A stretch of 5,534 nucleotides of DNA. Source: DATBED01 sp036276195 (GTDB taxonomy: Bacteria > Patescibacteriota > Saccharimonadia > Saccharimonadales > UBA4665). Each line of letters begins with the position of its first letter. The stretch's first letter is position 1. Below, in pieces: positions 1-5,354 of this stretch. The DNA lies in assembly GCA_036276195.1 (NCBI GenBank), contig DATBED010000049.1:1-5534 (forward strand), read 5' to 3'. A program made the translations under genes and the position numbers. The notes beneath the pieces are model-generated. The model saw nothing but the letters and a program-made list of their open reading frames with translations, was not told the origin of the DNA and ran no database searches.

Positions 1-92
1 TACCACACTGCGTAAAGAATTTAACAGAATCATAAAATAGTAAGGGTATAGTATGCAGTAAAAGCAAAATGTTATGGGGTATTTATCTAAAG

Positions 93-112
93 ATATTTAA
101 GAATATTTAAGA
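93..112 (+). repeat. Two tandem copies of a 10-bp A/T-rich unit
   Basis: The decamer ATATTTAAGA occurs twice head to tail (93-102 and 103-112) immediately before the ribosome binding site of the first gene. The period of one helical turn would suit a regulator binding site, but A/T-rich leaders produce short repeats by chance. The rest of the gap (1-92) is A/T-rich. A TATAGT at 47-52 could be a -10 box, but no -35 box lies at a good distance, so I do not call a promoter there. Confidence 0.4.
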
Positions 113-113
113 G

Positions 114-119
114 AGGAGG
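114..119 (+). promoter_or_regulatory. Ribosome binding site that fixes a GTG start
   Basis: A full AGGAGG lies six bases before the GTG at 126. There is no nearby ATG in frame, so this strong Shine-Dalgarno sequence is what supports the GTG start of the first gene. Confidence 0.8.
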
Positions 120-125
120 GCTGCT

Positions 126-662
126 GTGTTACACCTGTCGAACGTGTTCCAGAATTTTAACCAGCGACTTAACGGCAGCTCTCATTACTCGGCTAACGCC
201 CTAGCTTTAAAGAAACGTTCCGGCTTTGAAATTGCCGGATTTTTTATTTTGTTAGCCCTTATTTTGTTAATAGCATCCTACGTTTTTAATGGCTCGGCTC
301 ACCCCCAGCCTGTGGTTCACAAGTCCGTTCAGTCGCAGCCGGCCAGTGTAGAGCTGCAAAGCAGTCAAAACTCAGGCACTTCGCCTGATGCCAACGCTGC
401 CCCCGTAACTCCCCAGACTAACTCTGTTTCCACGAATGTTACAAGCCATACAGACGCCAACGGCAATACCTCCACCCAAGTCTCTGTCAACGGGCAACCG
501 GTAAGTGTGCCCCAAAACGGCTCCGTCCACCAACAAGTAGGCAATTCGCAGGTTGACGTATCGAACACCCGTAACGGCAATAGCAGCAACTTGAGTGTTA
601 GCAATACCGACCTAAATATTGATTCCTCCTCAAATAGCAGCATAACCACAGGAGGTAACTAA
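126..662 (+). CDS. Small membrane-anchored Ser/Asn/Gln-rich surface protein, function unknown
   Basis: I do not recognise a family. The 178-residue protein begins with about 30 cytoplasmic residues ending in KKR (29-31). One strongly hydrophobic helix follows (about 35-54), then a polar exterior of roughly 120 residues. The positive charges before the helix and the lack of a signal-peptidase site suggest an uncleaved anchor with the C-terminus outside. Residues 62-100 are Pro/Gln/Ser/Ala rich like a wall-spanning linker. Residues 100-178 alternate Val/Ile with Ser/Asn/Thr (for example VSVNGQPVSV at 119-128), suggesting short beta strands. It lacks the DNTTVG core of the next two proteins but shares their composition and direction. 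The GTG start is supported by AGGAGG six bases upstream. It could be an accessory or assembly factor for the downstream proteins; this is inferred from position only. There are no cysteines or catalytic motifs. Confidence 0.8.
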   Translation: MLHLSNVFQNFNQRLNGSSHYSANALALKKRSGFEIAGFFILLALILLIASYVFNGSAHPQPVVHKSVQSQPASVELQSSQNSGTSPDANAAPVTPQTNSVSTNVTSHTDANGNTSTQVSVNGQPVSVPQNGSVHQQVGNSQVDVSNTRNGNSSNLSVSNTDLNIDSSSNSSITTGGN

Positions 663-688
663 AGCGGCCACTGGCGACAATGGTCAAT

Positions 689-721
689 CGACTTGAGCAA
701 GCCGGGTGCTTTCTTGAGTCG
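689..721 (+). other. Long imperfect stem-loop after the first gene, no U-tract
   Basis: The arms CGACTTGAGCAAG (689-701) and CTTTCTTGAGTCG (709-721) pair over 13 positions around the 7-base loop CCGGGTG. There are two G-U pairs and one C-U mismatch. It starts 26 bases after the stop codon. No run of T follows, so it is not a standard intrinsic terminator; it may protect or process the transcript end. Its 3' arm overlaps the candidate -35 box at 714-719. Confidence 0.5.
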
Positions 722-743
722 GGTGATCATCCCGAAATAATAT
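714..743 (+). promoter_or_regulatory. Candidate sigma-70-type promoter for the two-repeat secreted protein
   Basis: TTGAGT (714-719) and TAATAT (738-743) are separated by 18 bases, each close to the TTGACA/TATAAT consensus. A start near 750 would leave an A/T-rich leader of about 30 bases before the gene at 783. This would allow that gene to be transcribed more than the one upstream. The surrounding sequence is A/T-rich, so a chance match is possible. Confidence 0.4.
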
Positions 744-782
744 TAAATTAATTATTAATTAACCTATATAAGGGAGGTATGT

Positions 783-1376
783 ATGAAAAGTCAAATCATT
801 CGTGCCGCTGCAACTACCGTGCTTGGCCTCGGCCTTACTACCGGTTTCGCAGCTGCTCAATCGGGGTCCATTAGCAATGGTAACGGCATCGACTCAACAA
901 ACAAGGTGATTACCAAACTCACCAATAGCGCTGATTTTGACAATCACAACACATTGGGCGTGAACAACGACAATGATCAAACCGCGCACACAGGCAGCGC
1001 TACCGCTAACGACAATACTACTGTGGGCGGCGTTGGCACAGGCAGCGCTAGTAATAGCAGCAGCTCTAACACGTCTGTCAGTGTAAACAACAGCGGCAGT
1101 GTGTCGGCCTTAGCTGACATGGGCATGGGTGGCTCGGTGGGCGATAGCTCTATCAGCAATGGTAACGGCATCAGCTCCAGCAACTTGGTTGTAAGCAAGG
1201 TTAGCAATAGCCTAGACGTTAATAACACTAACAATGTAAGTGTTACCAACAGCAACGACCAGAGCGCCACAAGCGGCAGCGCTAGCGCTAACGACAACAC
1301 AACCGTTGGCAATGTTACTACTGGTGACGCCAGCAACACGAGCTCTAGCTCGACCAGCATCAGCGTCACTAACTAG
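783..1376 (+). CDS. Secreted two-repeat Asn/Ser-rich protein, candidate fibre or coat subunit
   Basis: The 197-residue product has a clear Sec signal peptide: MKSQIIR, a hydrophobic core, then AAA before Q26, a probable signal peptidase I site after A25. The mature chain is two 76-residue copies (28-103 and 122-197) that align without gaps (48 of 76 identical by my count), joined by a Gly/Met-containing linker (104-121). Each copy begins SISNGNGI and contains a core like G-S-A-T-A-NDNTTVG. There is no membrane helix after the signal, no LPXTG motif and no cysteine, and the protein ends exactly at the end of the second repeat. That layout suits a soluble subunit that assembles outside the cell, but this is inference; an adhesin is also possible. 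The ATG at 783 follows GGAGGT (773-778) by four bases. The repeat core recurs four times in the next gene. I do not recognise a named family. Confidence 0.85.
   Translation: MKSQIIRAAATTVLGLGLTTGFAAAQSGSISNGNGIDSTNKVITKLTNSADFDNHNTLGVNNDNDQTAHTGSATANDNTTVGGVGTGSASNSSSSNTSVSVNNSGSVSALADMGMGGSVGDSSISNGNGISSSNLVVSKVSNSLDVNNTNNVSVTNSNDQSATSGSASANDNTTVGNVTTGDASNTSSSSTSISVTN
864..1091 (+). repeat. Repeat copy 1 of the two-repeat protein (residues 28-103)
   Basis: First 76-residue unit. It matches the second copy at a constant offset of 94 residues (282 bases) without any gap. The DNA is still identical over 18 bases at 873-890 and 1155-1172. Confidence 0.85.
1146..1373 (+). repeat. Repeat copy 2 of the two-repeat protein (residues 122-197)
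   Basis: Second 76-residue unit, ending at the last codon before the stop. Best conserved against copy 1 are the opening SISNGNGI, the ANDNTTVG block, and the Ser-rich end; positions between them vary mostly among Ser, Thr, Asn and Asp. Confidence 0.85.
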
Positions 1377-1377
1377 T

Positions 1378-1434
1378 AGCCTGGCTAGTTGACGTTGATG
1401 AGGAGAAGGGTGGTCTTCACCCTTCTCCCAGGCT
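1378..1434 (+). other. Strong intercistronic stem-loop inside an outer stem, no U-tract
   Basis: GGAGAAGGGTG (1402-1412) and CACCCTTCTCC (1418-1428) form a perfect 11-bp stem with a 5-base loop (GTCTT). An outer pair, AGCCTGG (1378-1384) with CCAGGCT (1428-1434), can enclose it, sharing one base with the inner stem. It begins just after the stop codon of the two-repeat gene. The sequence after it (GGATACTTATTAAC) has no T-run, so a classical terminator is unlikely. It may stabilise the upstream message, reduce read-through into the large gene, or act as a weak terminator. Confidence 0.7.
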
Positions 1435-1471
1435 GGATACTTATTAACTTAAGCAGGCAAGAGGTACTCTG

Positions 1472-3553
1472 ATGGCAAACCTACGAATGATCTTTTCCCG
1501 ACAAATTATGAGCGTCACTTTGGTTGTAGCTTTGGTAGGCTTACCATTGACTTCTACTTTGAGCGTTTCCGCCGATGATCTGGCAACTTGCACGCCGCCG
1601 CCTGCCAGCGCCGCTTTTCATTATCCAACCGGGTCGGATGCGGCCACCTTTACTTATGACTGTGCGACTGGTCTTTGGGAAAATGCCCACTTTACGCTTG
1701 ACCCTGCCACGGGGGAACGTACCGCCTTAGACCCTATAGTTTACACTTGCGATTCGGCCACTAGTACTTATAACGTTACGCTGTGGGCTTACAGCCCAAG
1801 CGCTGGGGCTTTTCAGAGCTATACCCAAAACGTTGCCCAACCTCCAGTTGGTGCCACCGTAGTAGCCTGCCCGCCGCCGGCAACTCAATCTCCCATGTCC
1901 AGCAATGCTCCCGATTCAACATCCAGCTTAAGTCCTGCCTCTTCTGGTTCTAATACAACTGACACTTCCTTAAACAATAATGCCAACCTTAATAATGCCA
2001 ATAATCTAACCGTCAACAATAATCTGGGTTCCACGGCGACTAGCGGTAATGCCATAGCCCTGGGTAATACAACGGTTGGTGACACTACTACAGGCAATGC
2101 CGATATCGTCGCCAGCGAAATGAACTTGCTGCAAACAGCAGCCAATTTTGGGACTAGCGGCGGCCAACCGATTACCTTTGTGGCTAACATCAATGGAGAT
2201 GTTAATGGTGATTTCCTGCTGGACCCTTCGACCATAACCTCAATCCAGCCGGCCACCACAAACACCAACAATAATAACCTGAATAATAATTTAACGATCA
2301 ATAATACAACCAATTCAACCCTTAACAATACGCTTAACTTAAACGCCGCCAGTGGCAACGCCACGGCCAACGACAACACCACTACCGGTAACGTTAAAAC
2401 CGGCAACGCAGATGTAGTAGCCAACGTGGTCAACACTATCGATTCAGCCATTACGGCCGGTCATTCTTTCCTGGGGGTCATTAATATAAATGGCAACCTT
2501 AATGGTGACATTTTATTGCCGCCAGACTTTGTCAACCAGTTGCTGGCCGCCAACGTACCAACGGTCAATATAGTCGGCCCTGGCAATGGCTCCAGCAACA
2601 CCAACAATACGACAGTTAATAACACCACCACGGTTACCAATACCAATAATCAGGGCATCAATAACAATGTAACCGCCACGGCTGCTAGTGGTGCCGCCAC
2701 CGCCAGCGATAACACCACGGTTGGCGGGATCACTACCGGCAATGCCACTACTAACATTACAGCCTTTAACCTGACGGGCAGCACGGTTATAGGGTCTAAC
2801 GACCTGCTGGTGTTCGTTAATGTGTTGGGCAAATGGGTTGGCCTGATTGTGAATGCCCCTCCCGGCACCACAGCGGCCGAATTGGGCGGCGGCATTACCA
2901 CAAGCGGTTCCGGCTCCACCAACGCCAACAATACTACGGTTAATAATAACTCTAATGTCACTAATAACACCTCGCAGCAAATCAACAACAACATTAACGT
3001 CAACGCCAAGAGTGGAGATGCTACGGCTAATCGCAACACTAGCGTGGGCAATGTCTCGAGTGGCAATGCCGAAGATGCAGTCAATCTGCTAAATGTTCAG
3101 AACAGCACCCTGACGCTGTCTAACTGGTTCGGCATACTGTTCATTAACGTCTTCGGTAGCTGGAACGGTAGCTTTGGCATTAATACTGCCGCCGGTGACC
3201 CTATAACCAATAGTGCTAATGGAGCAGCCGGCGCCACTCCAGCCGCTTTTGCTGCCTTTAGCTTTGTGCCAAACAGCGGTAGCAGTGGCGGCTCTAGTCA
3301 TGCTTTCCAAGTCTCACCTTTCATTGGCCGTGGCGGTGGCAGCACTACTACGGGTGCCGGTTCAAACACATCAATACCCGGCAGCACAATCTTGGCCGCT
3401 GCTACTACCAAAAACAATAGGCCATCCAGTACAACAGCTGCAACCGCGCCCGAGCATGTTAACTGGTTGCTGATCATTGCTAGCAGCAGCTTGTTTGCGA
3501 CATACCTAGTGGCCGAACGATTGTACGCTATTCGACAATCACGGCTTAATTAA
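1472..3553 (+). CDS. Large four-module Asn-rich surface protein with C-terminal membrane anchor
   Basis: The 693-residue protein has a Sec signal peptide (1-34, probable cut after VSA). A roughly 100-residue domain with four cysteines (C40, C64, C93, C133) follows, then a Ser/Thr/Asn linker (138-166). Four repeat modules (about 168-571) each hold an Asn/Thr-rich stretch, a core such as SGNATANDNTTTGNVKTGNA (294-313), and a hydrophobic segment such as FLGVININGNLNGDILL. Next come a Gly/Ser/Ala-rich stretch (572-660), a membrane helix (about 663-681) and a basic tail with R683, R688 and R691. The end resembles a sortase substrate but no LPXTG precedes the helix, so it is probably membrane-held. 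The core matches that of the preceding secreted protein, suggesting they work together, perhaps anchor and subunit (inference). The ATG has GAGG seven bases upstream; an in-frame ATG at 1487 would still leave a signal peptide. No enzyme motif is visible and I know no named family. Confidence 0.85.
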   Translation: MANLRMIFSRQIMSVTLVVALVGLPLTSTLSVSADDLATCTPPPASAAFHYPTGSDAATFTYDCATGLWENAHFTLDPATGERTALDPIVYTCDSATSTYNVTLWAYSPSAGAFQSYTQNVAQPPVGATVVACPPPATQSPMSSNAPDSTSSLSPASSGSNTTDTSLNNNANLNNANNLTVNNNLGSTATSGNAIALGNTTVGDTTTGNADIVASEMNLLQTAANFGTSGGQPITFVANINGDVNGDFLLDPSTITSIQPATTNTNNNNLNNNLTINNTTNSTLNNTLNLNAASGNATANDNTTTGNVKTGNADVVANVVNTIDSAITAGHSFLGVININGNLNGDILLPPDFVNQLLAANVPTVNIVGPGNGSSNTNNTTVNNTTTVTNTNNQGINNNVTATAASGAATASDNTTVGGITTGNATTNITAFNLTGSTVIGSNDLLVFVNVLGKWVGLIVNAPPGTTAAELGGGITTSGSGSTNANNTTVNNNSNVTNNTSQQINNNINVNAKSGDATANRNTSVGNVSSGNAEDAVNLLNVQNSTLTLSNWFGILFINVFGSWNGSFGINTAAGDPITNSANGAAGATPAAFAAFSFVPNSGSSGGSSHAFQVSPFIGRGGGSTTTGAGSNTSIPGSTILAAATTKNNRPSSTTAATAPEHVNWLLIIASSSLFATYLVAERLYAIRQSRLN
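1574..1882 (+). other. Four-cysteine N-terminal domain of the large surface protein (residues 35-137)
   Basis: The domain is bracketed by CTPPP (C40) and CPPP (C133), with C64 and C93 in two similar aromatic segments: YDCATGLW (62-69) and YTCDSATSTY (91-100). The four cysteines could form two disulfides outside the cell. The segments read like two copies of a roughly 29-residue unit. I do not recognise the fold; a binding or capping domain is possible. Confidence 0.55.
1973..2221 (+). repeat. Module 1 of the large surface protein (residues 168-250)
   Basis: Asn-rich strand region, core starting SGNAIALGNTTVG (191), then TTGNAD, and a hydrophobic segment containing NINGDVNGDFLL. This is the most diverged core of the four: ALG replaces the usual AND before NTTVG. 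Confidence 0.75.
2261..2521 (+). repeat. Module 2 of the large surface protein (residues 264-350)
   Basis: Very Asn-rich opening (NTNNNNLNNNLTINN), core starting SGNATANDNTTTG (294), then NVKTGNAD and the hydrophobic segment NINGNLNGDILLPP. It is closest to module 1 in its hydrophobic segment. Confidence 0.8.
2597..2857 (+). repeat. Module 3 of the large surface protein (residues 376-462)
   Basis: Opening NTNNTTVNNTTTVTNTNNQ, core starting SGAATASDNTTVG (406), then GITTGNA and the hydrophobic segment LLVFVNVLGKWVGLIV. The core lies 112 residues after that of module 2. Confidence 0.8.
2921..3184 (+). repeat. Module 4 of the large surface protein (residues 484-571)
   Basis: Opening NANNTTVNNNSNVTNNTSQQ, core starting SGDATANRNTSVG (514), then NVSSGNA and the hydrophobic segment FGILFINVFGSWNGSFGIN. 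Core spacing from module 3 is 108 residues. The opening NTTVNN closely matches module 3, suggesting these two arose by a later duplication. Confidence 0.8.
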
Positions 3554-4743
3554 GTCCTAAATTTTGAAGGCCGAAAGCTGGCAATCAGGGCTAAATACTG
3601 GATGAACAGTACCAAATAAAACCAGCCATAGGATATGGGCATTAAACCTACATACCTAAGCCTTTGCCATAGGCTCAATTGCTCGTCGTCCCAGATAGAA
3701 AAGAGCATAAATAAGCTCAACACCATCCAACTTACAACCAAGAAGGCGGGTTGGTGCAAGCTGAAGGCTAAGTATATAAAGTAAGTTAAAAATAATGGTA
3801 GCGTCAGTGCTGTTAGGTTAAGAACGGCTGCAAAGGCCAGCCCCAGCCAAATTGTAAGTTTTGAATAGCTAGAACGGCCCCCAGATAGTGCTTGTCTGGG
3901 GGCGGTCATTAAGAGCCTTAGCCGGTTGAGCTGCTGGCGATAGGCCTGCTGGGCTAAGCCATAAAACGATAACGTCGGGCCGTAAATGGGGGCATCGGCC
4001 GCGTACGCAGCGCGCAGTTGGCCGCCGCCCCGGCTTAGTAGTGGGGAGGTCGGCCAACCGGCCTTTATTAGAACGGCAAAGGCCTCTTTTGCATAAACAG
4101 TAGGGCTGTCGGGAATGGCAAAATAATCGGTGTTGCAAGCGCTAGCCGCCTTTTTAACGCGGTTGCGCAGTAATAAGCCAAACTCCTGGAGCAGGCCAGC
4201 CGTTTGTAAGTCTCGCCTAATCTTGTGATTGAAACCGAGCAGATCGAGCTCCGGCTGGCTGTTAAAGCGCAGCACGGCCTTGGCCACGGTCTGCTTATCT
4301 ATAAAATTGTCGGCGTTAAGTCGTAGAATCAGCTCGCCGTGGACGTATTTTTTTTGGGCATAGCTTAGTAGCTGCCGCTGGTCGGCAGGCAACCGCTTAG
4401 CATACAACTCAATGCTTTTTTTAGGGTGTTCGGCCATAAATTGACGAACTATCCTTTTGGTACCGTCAGACGAGGCATTATCGGCTACAATCAGCTCCCA
4501 TTTGCGGTAGCGGCTTTTAGTTAGGCTATTCAGGCAAGCAGCAATGGTAGCTTGGTTATTTTCAGATGTGATAATAATCGATACCAAGGGCCGGCGGCGG
4601 TAACATCTGGCGCTGGGGTGAGCTGCTTGTCGCCGCCGTAGCCTGACTTGCTCAATGTCATAAAGACTAACGCCAACAATATTTTGTAAGGCCGCCAGGG
4701 CGCTAATAATAGCAGTGATTAGTAGTAGTTGGGCAGGCATCAT
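3550..4743 (-). CDS. Membrane-embedded family 2 glycosyltransferase with atypical catalytic motifs
   Basis: The 397-residue protein has an N-terminal helix (about 3-24), a cytoplasmic GT-A domain and three or four C-terminal helices (within 296-328, 333-351, 366-389), like processive GT2 enzymes of the cellulose/hyaluronan/PNAG synthase type. Family marks are VSIIITSENNQATI (54-67), VADNASSDGT (86-95, nucleotide binding) and LRLNADNFID (140-149) at the metal-binding DXD position, here NAD. The region that normally carries the Glu/Asp catalytic pair reads LSRGGGQLRAAYAADAPIYG (236-255) with no ED pair. QLNRLR (271-276) stands where QxxRW is usual. It may be inactive, transfer a single sugar, or use another mechanism; donor and acceptor are unknown. 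The first ATG (4743) overlaps the sortase TGA as ATGA, implying translational coupling; a second ATG follows directly. Its stop overlaps the end of the convergent large gene by four bases. The family call is firm, the activity is not. Confidence 0.85.
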   Translation of the reverse strand: MMPAQLLLITAIISALAALQNIVGVSLYDIEQVRLRRRQAAHPSARCYRRRPLVSIIITSENNQATIAACLNSLTKSRYRKWELIVADNASSDGTKRIVRQFMAEHPKKSIELYAKRLPADQRQLLSYAQKKYVHGELILRLNADNFIDKQTVAKAVLRFNSQPELDLLGFNHKIRRDLQTAGLLQEFGLLLRNRVKKAASACNTDYFAIPDSPTVYAKEAFAVLIKAGWPTSPLLSRGGGQLRAAYAADAPIYGPTLSFYGLAQQAYRQQLNRLRLLMTAPRQALSGGRSSYSKLTIWLGLAFAAVLNLTALTLPLFLTYFIYLAFSLHQPAFLVVSWMVLSLFMLFSIWDDEQLSLWQRLRYVGLMPISYGWFYLVLFIQYLALIASFRPSKFRT

Positions 4744-5345
4744 TGCTGGACCCTGACGAAGTTAAACCGGTACATGGTGCGCCACTCGTTCAAGCTGCCG
4801 GTACAGGTTTGAATAGTCATAACCGGTGGTCCTTCATAACTGAAGATGGAGGCGTCGTCTGGAGCCAAACTAGTGGCGCTGACGAAATTATACTCAAAGA
4901 TGTGGCCGTTATCTGTATAGATAAGGGCTTGGGCGCCCACTGCCGGAGTGTTATGCCTTAGCGCCCCAAATACATAGTTATTGTTATGGCCATAAAGAAA
5001 GGTATCGCCGGCTACATTGTTAGCTAGCTGGCTAATCATGGCGTATTGGGCGTGGTAGCCGCTAAGAGTCCATGAAGCTTGGGAACTGTTATAATAACCT
5101 TGGTCGACCGGTAAGTCGATTCCCGAACCCGGGATGACTATTCGCACCGGCTCGCCGGTAATTACCGTAATGTGTTGGGCTGCCGGCAAAGACGACAGCT
5201 GAACTGCCCGCGCCAAAATTACAGCCTGTTTTTTATAAGCTGGCGGATGAACCGCCATAAAGGCAAACAGTAGCGTCAACAGATACACAGTGCTGACGCT
5301 ACTGTAATAACGAACTTTCTCCACCAAAGAATGTCCGGCCTGCAT
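4740..5345 (-). CDS. Sortase, membrane-anchored cysteine transpeptidase
   Basis: Sortases cut LPXTG-type signals between Thr and Gly and join the protein to the cell wall or to another pilin. This 201-residue protein has an N-terminal signal-anchor helix (about 17-33) and an external catalytic domain. The catalytic His is H120 in LYGHNNNYVFGALR; the Cys is C181 in TIQTC (177-181), which matches the TLxTC signature. The stabilising Arg is probably R189 in NEWRTMYRF, or R193. All three key residues are present, so it should be active. The length suits small single-substrate sortases of class D, E or F, but I cannot assign the class by eye. The ATG at 5345 lies nine bases after the stop of an LPETG protein, with AGAGG about six bases upstream. 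The stop overlaps the glycosyltransferase start. The upstream LPETG protein is the likely substrate. Confidence 0.93.
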   Translation of the reverse strand: MQAGHSLVEKVRYYSSVSTVYLLTLLFAFMAVHPPAYKKQAVILARAVQLSSLPAAQHITVITGEPVRIVIPGSGIDLPVDQGYYNSSQASWTLSGYHAQYAMISQLANNVAGDTFLYGHNNNYVFGALRHNTPAVGAQALIYTDNGHIFEYNFVSATSLAPDDASIFSYEGPPVMTIQTCTGSLNEWRTMYRFNFVRVQQ

Positions 5346-5354
5346 GACCCGCCT

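Noticed and set aside
864..3184. Repeats as curlin-type (CsgA) amyloid repeats.
   Set aside because: The curlin pattern S-x5-Q-x-G-x2-N-x-A-x3-Q is not present; only Asn/Gly/Ala richness is shared. The amyloid idea therefore remains a hypothesis.
864..3184. CRISPR-like array from the regular DNA repetition.
   Set aside because: The repetition is at protein level inside continuous reading frames, with diverged DNA and no short identical repeats separated by unique spacers.
365..3310. Long open frames on the minus strand opposite the three plus-strand genes (for example 977-1369 and 1885-2451).
   Set aside because: Their products are Leu/Val/Thr-rich, as expected from reading repeated AAC, ACC and AGC codons backwards. 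They lack ribosome binding sites, and the plus-strand frames have signal peptides and coherent repeats.
2853..3473. Plus-strand open frames at 2853-3092 and 3213-3473 inside the large gene.
   Set aside because: They lie in another frame of a repeat-rich gene with intact reading frame, and show no start signal or recognisable domain.
3519..3540. Hairpin GATTGT/ACAATC near the end of the large gene as a terminator.
   Set aside because: The stem is short with a bulge, lies inside the coding region, and has no adjacent T-run on either strand.
4309..4317. Asn in the DXD position of the glycosyltransferase (NAD) as proof of inactivity.
   Set aside because: Other GT2 enzymes, such as rhamnosyltransferases with LNPD, have Asn there, so this change alone does not show loss of function.
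4740..4742. UGA as a sense codon (glycine recoding as in Gracilibacteria).
   Set aside because: TGA ends the sortase at the expected length right after the catalytic domain and forms a classic ATGA overlap with the next gene, and no in-frame TGA is needed in any other gene here.
4743..4961. Plus-strand open frame opposite the sortase.
   Set aside because: It is antisense to the sortase catalytic core (His and Cys region), which is clearly the coding strand.
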